Counted from the first letter of the stretch, positions 37,612 to 46,426 are shown. The stretch: DNA of 64,000 nucleotides from CALMKX01 sp036274895 (GCA_036274895.1 DASUEU010000051.1:1-64000); one strand, 5' to 3'. Notes: a model not told the origin generated them from the sequence alone. Numbers and translations are program-made.

Positions 37612-38273
37612 CGCACCTCCTGGGGCGTTCCCGCCAGTTGCTCGGCCCGCCGCTCGGCCTGGTTCAGGGCCTCGGTCAGCCGCTCCGCCGCCCGTTCGGC
37701 ATCCTCGTGGCGGTCCACGGTCAGAGGCTCGCCGTAGACGAAGCAGACCCGGCAGAAGGGCTTGGGGATGACGAAGCGGTCCCAGCTGGCGAGCAGCTTC
37801 GCCCGGCTGGCGGCCATGGCCACTGGGATGATCGGCACCCCTGCCAGGGCCGCGAGCTGGGCCGCCCCGGCCTTGGCGACCCGGGCCGGGCCTTTGGGAC
37901 CGTCCGGGGTGATGGCGAGGTCGTAGCCTTCCTTGAAACGGCGCAGCAGCTCGCGCATCCCCGCCGCTCCCCCCCGCGTGCTCGAGCCGCGGCTCGAGTG
38001 GTGGCCGAAGTGGGCCATGGTGCGAGCAATCAGCTCGCCGTCGCGGTGTTGGCTGATCAGGATGGAGATCTTGGAACCTCTGTAGGCATAGGGCATCAGC
38101 AGCAGGTGCCGATGCCAGAAGGCGAGCAGGAAGCGCTCGCCTTCCCTCTCCCGGCGGCGGATCTCCCCCTCGCCGTGGTACTCCACCCGCACCAGCATCC
38201 GCAGCAAGCGGATGAAAGCCGCCCCCAGCCAGGAGATGAGGGCGACTTCCAGGGCTCGTCGGGAATCGGACAC
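37599..38273 (-). CDS. DUF374 lysophospholipid acyltransferase-like protein
   Basis: Carries the DUF374/LPLAT pattern: an N-terminal hydrophobic helix (about 10-26), the acceptor-binding segment ERFLLAFWHRHLLLMPY with catalytic HxxxxM-type residues, SQHRDGELIARTMAHFGHHSSRGSSTRGG and ITPDGPKGPARVAK. The family is related to KdtA/lipid A-type acyltransferases, and its substrate is unknown. It begins with GTG 38273. TAGAAT (38286-38281 on the minus strand) lies 7 nt before the start, suggesting a leaderless message. The convergence of motifs makes the family assignment firm, the reaction less so. Confidence 0.88.
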   Translation of the reverse strand: MSDSRRALEVALISWLGAAFIRLLRMLVRVEYHGEGEIRRREREGERFLLAFWHRHLLLMPYAYRGSKISILISQHRDGELIARTMAHFGHHSSRGSSTRGGAAGMRELLRRFKEGYDLAITPDGPKGPARVAKAGAAQLAALAGVPIIPVAMAASRAKLLASWDRFVIPKPFCRVCFVYGEPLTVDRHEDAERAAERLTEALNQAERRAEQLAGTPQEVRCAA

Positions 38274-38314
38274 GATGCGGATTCTACTCGGCGATCCGGT
38301 CCCCCTCGCCTGTC

Positions 38315-38343
38315 TTGACGGCTCTTGAGAGCGACACTATGAT
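38315..38343 (+). promoter_or_regulatory. Near-consensus promoter of the orphan gene at 38408
   Basis: TTGACG (38315-38320), a 17-nt spacer and TATGAT (38338-38343) match the sigma-70 consensus with one mismatch in each box. The predicted start is near 38350, leaving a 58-nt leader. The leader is much more AT-rich than the surroundings. Confidence 0.75.
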
Positions 38344-38407
38344 GTTTTCTAAAGCTTCAGTCTTACTAAGATCCGTTCCGCCTCGCGAAGCCTCCGCGGA
38401 GGGTGCC

Positions 38408-40483
38408 ATGAGCGAGCCTCCCACCAGCGAATCGCCCCAAGTCGAGCGACTCTACGTCCTATTCATCCACTACGTCTTGCGGGAGGGCAAGGACTGGACA
38501 CCTGCGCTCGATGCCACCATCCACCTGACGCCGAAGGCGGAGGCACGCCTCGAGCATGACATCCGGTACCTCAAGGAGCTCCTGTCTGCCACCGGCGGCT
38601 GGCATGGGTTCGCCTTCCTCTTCCTGGACATTCGCTGGACCGAGGTGTTGCGACAGAAGAGCAGCCGCCTCGAGGCCGCGCTCCTGGGATCGCAGCTCGC
38701 GAACCTGCAGGAGCGGCTGACGGATCTCGTCGCTGGCGATGTCCCCATCCGCATCGTGACCCCTGTTCACTTGCTCCAGTTGCTGGTCATTTTGGAGCAC
38801 AACCTGGACCAGCACGATCGCGGGAGAGTCTGGAAGTACCTCGCAGGGGCGCAGAGGCGCCTCCTCTACGACAGCTCGAAAGTCATCGAAGCGGTCATTC
38901 GCCTGGTGAACCTGGGCCGGAATGTCCCGATTCTCCGCTTTGACGATGACGTGGTCTTTTTTCCCTCTCGTTACAGCATCCGGCCTGACTATGAGCGGCA
39001 CCTTGACGACACCAGGTCCAGCATCTTGGCACTCTGCCACCGCTACACCGAACTCTCTCGCCATCCGGATGTCCACTACTTCTCATATTCCGGCTGCTAT
39101 CTCTCTCCCCTAAGAGCCGACGCTTGGCTAGAGGGCGATCTAGAGACTTCCTCGACAGATTCACCTTACGCGGACTTCCTCGATGAAGGCATCAATGGCT
39201 TTGCGACCAGGATTGTGCAGCTAGCGAAGCTGCCCATTGGCACCTTCGATCCACAGCAGGATCCAGCAAGGCAGCTGGAGGACGAAGAGGCACAGTTCGA
39301 CCTCCCTCAAGTCCAGCAGTTCCTCAGCAGCCTCTGGGAGATCGGCGCCAACCCCTTCCGCCAAGTTATCAGCGGAGCTGGCCTCTGCCTGAGTGATAGC
39401 GCGATCCTCGACCTGCCACCCTTCTCGAACTTGACCGCCTTCGTGATGTGGATCGACGATCACTTGAAGTTCGCGCTGCATCACGAGCTGAGACACTTTG
39501 GCCTGCCACTCGAAGGTGAACGGCGACCACAGCTTTCCAAGAGCGAGATGCCGCGAATCGGCCGCATCTCCGAAATCTGGTTCCGCCAACGCCGACACAG
39601 TCACGAGGATGGCAGCTACAAGCGGCCTTCCCTGAAGGACGTCCTTTGGCATACCTCGGAGTATCTGCCCCGTTTGCTACGTGGGTGCATCTTCGACGCC
39701 TGGCTGCGGGAGGACCCCAACCTGAAACGCTCGGCCGAGCTGGTCGGCGGCGATGCCTGGAACGTGGCACTCGAGAGGGCGCAGGGTAGCTATGCCCGCT
39801 ATTTCATCCGAGTCCTCACCGAGGGGCCGCAGCCGGCCCAGAGAGAAGAGCTTCGAAAGGTGCTCTGGGAGATGGCCTTGAAGCGGCTGGGCAGGGCCTG
39901 TGAGATCTGGGGAGACAAGCGATTTGCGGGAACCTTCTTGCACCTCTTCGTTGTAGGAGGAGGCCATCTGGATACGCGCTATCGAGCATGGATGGAAGGC
40001 GCCACCAAAGCTGATCTCGCGCTCCTTCCCAGAGAGTTTCCAGCCGGGTTGTCGGTCGCTCTCGAGAGACTACCCAAGACGGTGCCACCGCACAGAGCTG
40101 CCGCCGACGACGAGGCGAACGGCGCCGTCACGTTTCTCCTGGAACTCATCGAGGACGCCCTGGACTACGTCGACCTCGTGCGCTTCTGGAGCTCATTTGT
40201 AACAGCAGCTCGCTATCTGCTCAACACTCGTCCTCGCCGCGCCGATGTGTTCTGGGCCTTTCCTGCGGAGTATCCGGCGAGGGACAGGCGTGAGCGCTTC
40301 GCCGACCTCAACTGCCCGAGCTTGGTTTGCCCGCTGAAGCCGACTCTGAGGGCCGCTGGCGTAGCCGACCCTCTCGTCGAGAAGCCGAAGAGTCAGGGAG
40401 TGACCGTAGCCGGCCAGGAATCGGCCCAACCTGCCAAGAGGGCACCTCGTAGGCGGTCCCGAACCCAGCGAGAGCGACCCTGA
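38408..40483 (+). CDS. Orphan 691-aa protein, possible GT-A fold glycosyltransferase
   Basis: I do not recognise a named family. The N-terminal third is helical with ERLYVLFIHYVLREG and a LLQLLVILEHNLDQ helix. The centre contains AVIRLVNLGRNVPILRF followed by DDD (residues 179-181) and VVFF, resembling the metal-binding DxD of GT-A glycosyltransferases. Later GAGLCLSDSAILDL and MWIDDHLKFALHHELRHFGL resemble acceptor and catalytic base regions of such enzymes. The C-terminus is basic (KRAPRRRSRTQRERP). Base composition and codon use are less GC-biased than neighbours. ATG 38408 is preceded by GGAGGG; the frame extends upstream only through the promoter. It stands directly before a sugar cluster, so a glycan role is plausible. 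Confidence 0.8.
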   Translation: MSEPPTSESPQVERLYVLFIHYVLREGKDWTPALDATIHLTPKAEARLEHDIRYLKELLSATGGWHGFAFLFLDIRWTEVLRQKSSRLEAALLGSQLANLQERLTDLVAGDVPIRIVTPVHLLQLLVILEHNLDQHDRGRVWKYLAGAQRRLLYDSSKVIEAVIRLVNLGRNVPILRFDDDVVFFPSRYSIRPDYERHLDDTRSSILALCHRYTELSRHPDVHYFSYSGCYLSPLRADAWLEGDLETSSTDSPYADFLDEGINGFATRIVQLAKLPIGTFDPQQDPARQLEDEEAQFDLPQVQQFLSSLWEIGANPFRQVISGAGLCLSDSAILDLPPFSNLTAFVMWIDDHLKFALHHELRHFGLPLEGERRPQLSKSEMPRIGRISEIWFRQRRHSHEDGSYKRPSLKDVLWHTSEYLPRLLRGCIFDAWLREDPNLKRSAELVGGDAWNVALERAQGSYARYFIRVLTEGPQPAQREELRKVLWEMALKRLGRACEIWGDKRFAGTFLHLFVVGGGHLDTRYRAWMEGATKADLALLPREFPAGLSVALERLPKTVPPHRAAADDEANGAVTFLLELIEDALDYVDLVRFWSSFVTAARYLLNTRPRRADVFWAFPAEYPARDRRERFADLNCPSLVCPLKPTLRAAGVADPLVEKPKSQGVTVAGQESAQPAKRAPRRRSRTQRERP

Positions 40484-40582
40484 GCCGAGCTGGCTCAGCT
40501 GGCTTTGACTTGCAGCCGTGACGAGCCGACAGGGATAATCCCGCCGCGGGCCCAACGACGGGCTCGATCCCCCGGAGATCCG

Positions 40583-41386
40583 ATGCGCTCGAGGCCCCCC
40601 CTGTCGGAGATTCCCGTGGTCATCCTCTGCGGCGGCAAGGGCACGCGCCTGCGCGAGGAGACCGGCTACCGCCCCAAGCCGATGGTGGAGATCGGCGAGC
40701 AGCCGATCCTCTGGCACATCATGAAGATCTACAGCACCCACGGCCTCGGCCGCTTCGTGCTCTGCCTTGGCTATCTGGGCTGGTCGATCAAGGAGTACTT
40801 CCTGCGCTACCACGAGATGCACCGGGACTTCACCCTGACCATGGACGGGCGCAGCCCCATCGAGTACCACAACCGCACGGGCGATGAGGACTGGCAGGTC
40901 ACCCTCGCCGAGACCGGGGCAGAGACCGGCACCGGGGGCCGGTTGTGGCGGGTGCGCTCCTACCTCGACTGCGACACCTTCTGCTTCACCTACGGCGACG
41001 CCGTCGGCAACGTGGACGTCGAGGCCCTGCTCGACTTCCACTGGAGCCAGGGTCGCATCGGCACGGTCACCGGCGTGCACCCCACCTCCCGCTACGGCGA
41101 GATGCACGTCAAGGATGGGCGGGCCGTCGAGTTCAACGAGAAGCCGACCCTGGCCGAGGGCGTGGTCTCGGGCGGCTTCTTCGTCTTCCAGCGCGAGATC
41201 TTCGACTACCTCGACGCGGAGCCCAGCTTGCTCCTCGAGCTCGATCCCTTGCAGCGCCTCGCCCGCGACGGCCAGCTCTCGGTCTATCTCCACGAGGGCT
41301 ACTGGCACCCCATGGACACCTACCGCGACTACCTCCACTTGAACGAGGTCTGGCGCCAGGGCCAGCCGCCCTGGAAGACCTGGTAG
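40583..41386 (+). CDS. rfbF: Glucose-1-phosphate cytidylyltransferase
   Basis: Makes CDP-glucose from CTP and glucose-1-phosphate. Nucleotidyltransferase motifs are VVILCGGKGTRLREETGYRP (about residues 14-33) and PMVEIGEQPILWHIMKIYS. Typical cytidylyltransferase segments such as GVHPTSRYGEMHVKDG and FVFQREIFDYLD follow. The 267-aa length is typical. ATG 40583 follows CGGAGATCC; a longer frame exists without better support. It opens a five-gene group with only short gaps. The CDP-glucose 4,6-dehydratase (rfbG) that usually follows is not in the window. Confidence 0.92.
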   Translation: MRSRPPLSEIPVVILCGGKGTRLREETGYRPKPMVEIGEQPILWHIMKIYSTHGLGRFVLCLGYLGWSIKEYFLRYHEMHRDFTLTMDGRSPIEYHNRTGDEDWQVTLAETGAETGTGGRLWRVRSYLDCDTFCFTYGDAVGNVDVEALLDFHWSQGRIGTVTGVHPTSRYGEMHVKDGRAVEFNEKPTLAEGVVSGGFFVFQREIFDYLDAEPSLLLELDPLQRLARDGQLSVYLHEGYWHPMDTYRDYLHLNEVWRQGQPPWKTW

Positions 41387-41392
41387 GCAGAG

Positions 41393-42622
41393 ATGGCACT
41401 GTCTTGCCGTTTCTGCGCCGCGCCCCTCGACCGGCTGATCCTCGACCTGGGGCTCTCCCCCCTGGCCAACTCCTACCTGAGGCCCGAGGACCTCGGCCGG
41501 CCGGAGACCTTCTACCCCCTCGCCGTCCACCTCTGCGAACGCTGCTGGCTGGTCCAGCTGCCGGCGGCGGAGTCCGCCGAGGCGATCTTCTCGGATTACG
41601 CCTACTTCTCCTCCTACTCGGAGAGCTGGCTCGCCCACGCCGAGCGCTTCGCCGGGGCCGCCACCGAGCGTTTCGGGCTGGGCGCCGGCTCGAAGGTGGT
41701 GGAAGTGGCCTCGAACGACGGCTACCTGCTGCGCTTCTTCCACGCCCGGGGCATCCCGGTGCTGGGCATCGAGCCGGCCGCCAACGTGGCCGAGCACGCC
41801 CGTGGCCTGGGGATTCGGACCCTCTCCCGCTTCTTCGGCCGGGCCTTCGCCGAGGAGCTCGTGGCCCAGGGTGAGGCCGCCGACCTGCTGGTGGGCAACA
41901 ACGTGCTGGCCCACGTGCCCGATTTGAACGATTTCGTGGCTGGGCTCGCCCACCTGCTCAAGCCCACGGGGGTGCTCTCGATGGAGTTCCCCCACCTGCT
42001 ACGGCTGCTCGCCGAGAACCAGTTCGACACCATCTATCACGAGCATTTCTCGTACTTCTCGTTCACCGTGGCCAGGCGGGTCTTCGCCGCCCACGGCCTC
42101 GTGGTCTTCGACGTCGAGGAGCTAGCCACCCACGGCGGCTCCCTGCGGGTCTTCGCCAGCCGGCCGGAGGCCGGGAGGGGCGAAAGCGAGCGGGTACGGG
42201 AGCTGCTCGCCCGTGAGGAGGCCGCCGGCCTCGAGACCGCCGGGGCCTACCAGGGCTTTGCCGCGGCGGCCGGACGGGTCAAACGGGGCCTGCTGCGTTT
42301 CCTGCTCGATGCCGCCGACGCCGGGGAGACCGTCGCCGCCTACGGCGCCCCGGCCAAGGGCAACACTCTCTTGAACTTCTGCGGCATCCGCCCCGATCTG
42401 CTGCCCTACACGGTGGACCTCTCTCCCCACAAGCAGGGCCACTACCTGCCCGGCACCCGCATCCCCATCCATGCGCCGGACCAGCTGCGCGCAACCCGGC
42501 CGAACTACGTGCTGATCCTGCCCTGGAACCTGAAGGAGGAGATCGCCCGCCAGATGGCCGACGTGCGCGGCTGGGGCGGGCGCTTCGTGGTGCCGATCCC
42601 GGAGGTGACGGTGCTGCCGTGA
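41393..42622 (+). CDS. Sugar C-methyltransferase (NovU/TylCIII type)
   Basis: A 409-aa SAM-dependent enzyme that adds a methyl carbon to a nucleotide-linked keto-sugar. The N-terminal zinc site is CRFCAAPL and CERCWLV (four Cys, about residues 5-50). The Rossmann SAM motif is VVEVASNDGYLLRFF (about 102-116), and the active-site segment is TIYHEHFSYFS (about 213-223). The C-terminal half is a C-methyltransferase CMET_C domain with AAYGAPAKGNTLLNFCGI. ATG 41393 is six nt after rfbF. Substrate is probably a CDP- or dTDP-4-keto-deoxysugar. Confidence 0.92.
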   Translation: MALSCRFCAAPLDRLILDLGLSPLANSYLRPEDLGRPETFYPLAVHLCERCWLVQLPAAESAEAIFSDYAYFSSYSESWLAHAERFAGAATERFGLGAGSKVVEVASNDGYLLRFFHARGIPVLGIEPAANVAEHARGLGIRTLSRFFGRAFAEELVAQGEAADLLVGNNVLAHVPDLNDFVAGLAHLLKPTGVLSMEFPHLLRLLAENQFDTIYHEHFSYFSFTVARRVFAAHGLVVFDVEELATHGGSLRVFASRPEAGRGESERVRELLAREEAAGLETAGAYQGFAAAAGRVKRGLLRFLLDAADAGETVAAYGAPAKGNTLLNFCGIRPDLLPYTVDLSPHKQGHYLPGTRIPIHAPDQLRATRPNYVLILPWNLKEEIARQMADVRGWGGRFVVPIPEVTVLP

Positions 42623-43167
42623 AGCTCCACGAGCTGCCGCTCCCGGGCGCCTACCGCATCGACCTCGAGCCGATCGAGGACGAGCGCGGCTCCTTCACCC
42701 GGGTCTTCTGCCGGCAGGAGCTCGCGGCCCAGGGGCTCGAGGGGGAGATCGCCCAGGCCAGCCTGTCCTTCAACCACAAGAGAGGCACCTTGCGCGGGCT
42801 GCACTTCCAGGCCGCTCCCCACGAGGAGGCCAAGATCGTGCGCTGCACAGCCGGGGAGATCTTCGACGTGATCGTCGACCTGCGGCCCCTCTCGCCGACG
42901 TTTCGCCAGAGCTGCTCCATGACCCTGTCGTCTCACGCGCGCCAGCAGCTCTACGTGCCCAAGGGATTCGCCCACGGCTTCCAGACCCTGGTGGATGACA
43001 CCGAGGTCGCCTACTTCATCTCGACGCCCTACGAGCCCTCGGCTGCCCGGGGCTACCGCTTCGATGACCCCGCTTTCGGCATCCGCTGGCCCCTGCCTGT
43101 GGCGGTGATCTCGGAGCGCGACGCCACCTTGCCGCTTTTCGGTGCTGAGGGAGAGCGCCGGCCGTGA
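42619..43167 (+). CDS. RmlC-like dTDP-sugar 3,5-epimerase family protein
   Basis: A 182-aa cupin-fold enzyme with RmlC landmarks: DERGSFTRVFC near the N-terminus, QASLSFNHKRGTLRGLHFQ (catalytic His in GLHFQ), IVRCTAGEIFDVIVDLR and QLYVPKGFAHGFQTL with the second conserved Tyr/His region. It may epimerise C3, C5 or both. GTG 42619 overlaps the methyltransferase stop (GTGA) and its own stop overlaps the next start. The absence of rmlA/B/D nearby argues against plain rhamnose synthesis. Confidence 0.87.
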   Translation: MKLHELPLPGAYRIDLEPIEDERGSFTRVFCRQELAAQGLEGEIAQASLSFNHKRGTLRGLHFQAAPHEEAKIVRCTAGEIFDVIVDLRPLSPTFRQSCSMTLSSHARQQLYVPKGFAHGFQTLVDDTEVAYFISTPYEPSAARGYRFDDPAFGIRWPLPVAVISERDATLPLFGAEGERRP

Positions 43168-44489
43168 GCGTGACCGAGCTGCTCGACGGGCTGGACCGCG
43201 CCGCCGTCGGCGAGCGGATGCACGCCTTGGTGCGCCGCGCCTACCCCCTCTGCCGGTCGATCACCGGCCCCGCGGTGCGGCAGACGCTCGAGATGCTCGC
43301 CGAGCGCATCCCCTTGACCGTCCACGAGGTGCCCACCGGCACGCCGGTGCTGGACTGGACGGTGCCGAAGGAGTGGCAGGCACGGGAAGCCTGGATCAAG
43401 GGGCCAGATGGCCGCAAAGTGGTCGACTTCGCCGAGCACACCCTCCACCTGGTCTCCTACAGCGTGCCGGTGCACGCTCGGATGAGTCGGCAGGAGCTGG
43501 AAGCTCACCTGCATTCCCTACCCGAGCAGCCCCGGCTCATCCCCTACCGCACCTCCTACTACCGGGAGACCTGGGGCTTCTGTCTGCCCCATGCCCGGCG
43601 GGAAACCTTGCCCGAGGGGGAGTACGAGGTCTTCATCGATGCCGAGCTGCGCGAGGGCTCGCTCACCTGGGGCGAGCTCTTCCTGCCCGGCGAGGGCGAG
43701 CGAGAGGTGCTCTTCTCCACCCACCTCTGCCATCCCTCCCTGGCCAACGACAACCTCTCCGGCATCTCGGTGATGACCGAGCTGGCCGCGGCCCTGGCGC
43801 AGCTGAGCGGGCGGCGCTTCGGCTACCGCTTCCTGTTCATCCCCGGGACCATCGGCTCGATCACCTGGCTGGCCGGCAACGAGGAGAGGGTGGACCGGAT
43901 CGCGGCCGGCCTGGTGGCGGCGAACCTGGGAGACGGCGGGCCGTTCCACTACAAGCAGAGCCGGCAGGGGGACGCTTTCATCGACCGCGCCGTGGCGCGG
44001 GTGCTGGCGGAGTCCGGCCGGCCCTTCGAGGTGATGCGCTTCGTGCCCTTCGGCTACGACGAGCGCCAGTTCTGCTCCCCGGGCTTCAACTTGCCCGTGG
44101 GCTCCCTCACCCGCACCCCCTGGGGCCGCTACCCCGAGTACCACACCTCGGCCGACGACCCGGGCTTCGTCCGGCCCGAGCACCTGGCCGGGTCCCTCGC
44201 CACCTATCTGGCGGTGGTCGAGGTGCTGGAGGGGGACCGCCGGTACCGCAACTTGTTGCCCAAGGGAGAGCCCCAGCTCGGCCGGCGTGGGCTCTACGGC
44301 TCGCTCGGGGGCGGCTCGGCGAAGGAAAGGGAGCTGGCCCTGCTCTGGGTGCTCAACCAGTCCGACGGGGCTCAGAGCCTGCTCGACGTGGCCGAACGCT
44401 CCGGCCTGCCCTTTCGCCGGCTGGCCGCGGCGGCCCGGGACCTGGAAGCTGCCAGCCTGCTGGCCGTATTGGCAGAGGGAGAAAGCTGA
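43164..44489 (+). CDS. DUF4910/DUF2172-type aminopeptidase-like protein
   Basis: A 441-aa protein with an N-terminal DUF2172 region (LVRRAYPLCRSITGPAVRQTLE and EVPTGTPVLDWTVPKEW), a zinc-peptidase-like core (FSTHLCHPSLANDNLSGISVM, about 190-210) and a C-terminal winged helix (ELALLWVLNQSDG ... LLDVAERSGLPFRRL). Such proteins are typically found inside polysaccharide biosynthesis loci, where they may process an amide-linked substituent. Their reaction is not established. GTG 43164 overlaps the preceding stop. A different frame through the same DNA is open for over 1 kb but is the shadow reading, as it lacks these motifs. Confidence 0.85.
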   Translation: MSVTELLDGLDRAAVGERMHALVRRAYPLCRSITGPAVRQTLEMLAERIPLTVHEVPTGTPVLDWTVPKEWQAREAWIKGPDGRKVVDFAEHTLHLVSYSVPVHARMSRQELEAHLHSLPEQPRLIPYRTSYYRETWGFCLPHARRETLPEGEYEVFIDAELREGSLTWGELFLPGEGEREVLFSTHLCHPSLANDNLSGISVMTELAAALAQLSGRRFGYRFLFIPGTIGSITWLAGNEERVDRIAAGLVAANLGDGGPFHYKQSRQGDAFIDRAVARVLAESGRPFEVMRFVPFGYDERQFCSPGFNLPVGSLTRTPWGRYPEYHTSADDPGFVRPEHLAGSLATYLAVVEVLEGDRRYRNLLPKGEPQLGRRGLYGSLGGGSAKERELALLWVLNQSDGAQSLLDVAERSGLPFRRLAAAARDLEAASLLAVLAEGES

Positions 44490-45214
44490 TGACCGACCTT
44501 CGCGACCAGATCGCCCTGGTGACCGGCGCCTCCGGGGCCATCGGCGGCGCCATCGCCCGTGCCCTGGGGGCAGCCGGCGCCCGCCTGGTGCTCGCCGGCC
44601 GGGACGCGGCCCGCCTGCGCATGCTGGCCGAAGAACTGCGCGGCAGCTCGCCGGAGATCGACGTGCAGGCCGCGGACCTCGCCGACGAGGCGGCCCTCAG
44701 GCGCCTGGCCACGCGGGTGCTCGGCACCTTCGGTGGGGTGGACCTACTGGTGCACAGCGCCGGCCTCTTCGTGGGGGGCAAAGTCGCGGACGTGCCCCTG
44801 GCAGACCTGGACCGCCAGCTCACCGTGAACCTGCGCGCCCCCTATCTGCTGACCCAGCTGCTATTGCCCTCGCTGATCGCCCGGAGAGGGCAGATCGTGT
44901 TCATCAACTCGAGTGCCGGCCGCGTGGCCCGTGGCGGGGTGGCCTCCTATGCCGCCTCCAAGTGGGCCTTGAAGGGCTTGGCCGACGGTCTGCGCGACGA
45001 AGTTAACGGCGCCGGCGTCCGCGTCCTCACGGTCTTCCCCGCCCGCACCGCATCGGCCATGCAGGTCCTGGTGCGGCAGACCGAGGGGAAGCCCTACGAG
45101 CCCGAGAAGCTGCTCCAGCCCGAGGACGTGGCAGCCGTCACCTTGAACGCCTTGCTGCTGCCTCGCCGGGCAGAGGTCACGGACGTGGACGTGCGGCAGA
45201 TGGTCCCCGTCTAG
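44489..45214 (+). CDS. Short-chain dehydrogenase/reductase
   Basis: A 241-aa classical SDR. The cofactor motif is VTGASGAIGGAIA (about residues 11-23). NAG is replaced by HSAG (about 89-92), the active-site Ser is in FINSSAGRV (about 137-145) and the YxxxK motif is YAASK (about 154-158). The C-terminal FPARTASAM segment is normal. It probably reduces or oxidises a sugar or a keto intermediate. ATG 44489 lies immediately after the upstream stop (TGATG). The same frame is open for 1.3 kb upstream, but that part is a shadow of the preceding gene. Confidence 0.9.
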   Translation: MTDLRDQIALVTGASGAIGGAIARALGAAGARLVLAGRDAARLRMLAEELRGSSPEIDVQAADLADEAALRRLATRVLGTFGGVDLLVHSAGLFVGGKVADVPLADLDRQLTVNLRAPYLLTQLLLPSLIARRGQIVFINSSAGRVARGGVASYAASKWALKGLADGLRDEVNGAGVRVLTVFPARTASAMQVLVRQTEGKPYEPEKLLQPEDVAAVTLNALLLPRRAEVTDVDVRQMVPV

Positions 45215-45216
45215 CC

Positions 45217-45984
45217 ATGATCAGCGATCCCAAGCTTCGCCCCCCTGGGTCGCGCCCGGGGCCTCTTTCTGGGCCGGCGCCCCACGCCACCGGCGGTGGC
45301 TCGTGGCTCGCTCTGCTCGGGGTGGTGGCCCTGCTGTGGTTCTTCTGGTCGAGCTGGCTGGTGTTCCCGTTCAAGATCCTGGTGGTGCTCTTCCACGAGC
45401 TGTCGCACGCCCTGGCGGCGATCGCGACCGGCGGCTCGGTGCTGTCCATCGAGCTGGTGCCGCAGGAGGGCGGTCTCGCCCGCACCGCCGGGGGCAGCCG
45501 CTTCCTGGTGCTCTCGGCCGGCTATCTGGGCAGCCTGCTGTGGGGCGGGATGATCCTGCTCGCCGCGGCGAAGAGCCGGCTGGACCGGGCCGTGACCACG
45601 GTCTTGGCGGCCATCGTTCTCGGCGCCGCCCTGCTCTGGGTGCGCCCCTTCTGGAGCTTCGGCTTCGCCTTCACGGCCGCCGCCGGGCTGGCGCTGCTGG
45701 TCGTGAGCCGGAAGCTGGGCCACGTCACCAACGACTTCCTGCTCCGGCTGGTGGGCCTGGTCAGCCTCTTCTACGCCCTGTTCGACATCCAGAGCGACGT
45801 GCTCGCCCGCCCCAACCTCTGCGCCTCAGACGCCTCCCAGCTCGCCCGCCTCACCGGCCTACCCACCCTCTTCTGGGGCATCCTCTGGATGCTCGCCGGC
45901 CTGGCGGCGGCGTGGTTCTTCCTGAGGAAGGCGGCGAGCTATCCGAACCAGTCGGAGACGGGGGCGGAGAGCGGGGGGGTCTGA
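45217..45984 (+). CDS. M50B-like membrane metalloprotease family protein
   Basis: A polytopic protein with the site-2 protease zinc motif FHELSHALAA (about residues 58-67), within the second hydrophobic segment. GGSVLSIELVPQEGGLART and a GYLGSLLWGG segment match the M50B group of integral membrane proteins. Five or six membrane segments are visible. Whether it is catalytically active is unknown, because the second LDG-type metal motif is not apparent. ATG 45217 is 2 nt after the SDR stop, so it may be part of the sugar transcription unit, but its role there is unclear. Confidence 0.75.
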   Translation: MISDPKLRPPGSRPGPLSGPAPHATGGGSWLALLGVVALLWFFWSSWLVFPFKILVVLFHELSHALAAIATGGSVLSIELVPQEGGLARTAGGSRFLVLSAGYLGSLLWGGMILLAAAKSRLDRAVTTVLAAIVLGAALLWVRPFWSFGFAFTAAAGLALLVVSRKLGHVTNDFLLRLVGLVSLFYALFDIQSDVLARPNLCASDASQLARLTGLPTLFWGILWMLAGLAAAWFFLRKAASYPNQSETGAESGGV

Positions 45985-46021
45985 GCGGCGAGCTGATCAG
46001 GACGAGGAAGGCTCACCCGCC

Positions 46022-46426
46022 TCATCCCGTCCGTGCCAGCTCTGGGAACTTCCTGTCGAAGGTCCACACCATCGGCGCGCCCGCGTGCCGGGCCTGAGCC
46101 CAGAGCAGGGCGTCGGTGATCGACACGCGCTTCGAGTCCCGGCAGAGCGCCAGGGCTTCGAGGGCGAGGTGCTTGGGCAGGCTGAGGAGGCGGATGTTCC
46201 TGCGGTTGACGATCTCGACCAGAGCGTCGACGACCCGGGGTCGGGGCAGATCGTAGAAGGTCGTCAGGGAGTGCGCCGTCTCGGCGAGCGCCAGCTCGCT
46301 CAGAATGAGGGCCTCGGCGTGGTCGATCACCGCGGCGGCCTGCTCGGCCAGGTCTGGGAGGTCGTTGGTGAGGTAGCGGACCAGGTAGCTCGTATCCAGG
46401 AAGGGAATGCCGGCGTGGTCGCTCAC
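46022..46426 (-). CDS. PIN-domain toxin (VapC-like)
   Basis: A 134-aa PIN ribonuclease. Metal-binding acidic residues: D11 (FLDTSYLVRYL), E47 (LILSELALAETAHSL), D104 (VSITDALLWA) and D121 (MVWTFDRKFPEL). GTG 46426 overlaps the stop of the upstream antitoxin (GTGA), as in most vapBC pairs. VapC toxins cut tRNA or rRNA and arrest growth when the antitoxin is lost; the target here is unknown. Confidence 0.9.
   Translation of the reverse strand: MSDHAGIPFLDTSYLVRYLTNDLPDLAEQAAAVIDHAEALILSELALAETAHSLTTFYDLPRPRVVDALVEIVNRRNIRLLSLPKHLALEALALCRDSKRVSITDALLWAQARHAGAPMVWTFDRKFPELARTG

Noticed and set aside
40505..40582. TTGACT (40505-40510) with GATAAT (40534-40539) as a promoter of rfbF
   Set aside because: The spacing of 23 nt is too long for sigma-70; only the GATAAT half could be real, so it was not listed as a promoter.
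43142..44488. Plus-strand frame open for 1.3 kb in front of and in phase with the SDR gene
   Set aside because: It overlaps the DUF4910 gene in another frame and shows no domain; the SDR begins at its own ATG 44489.
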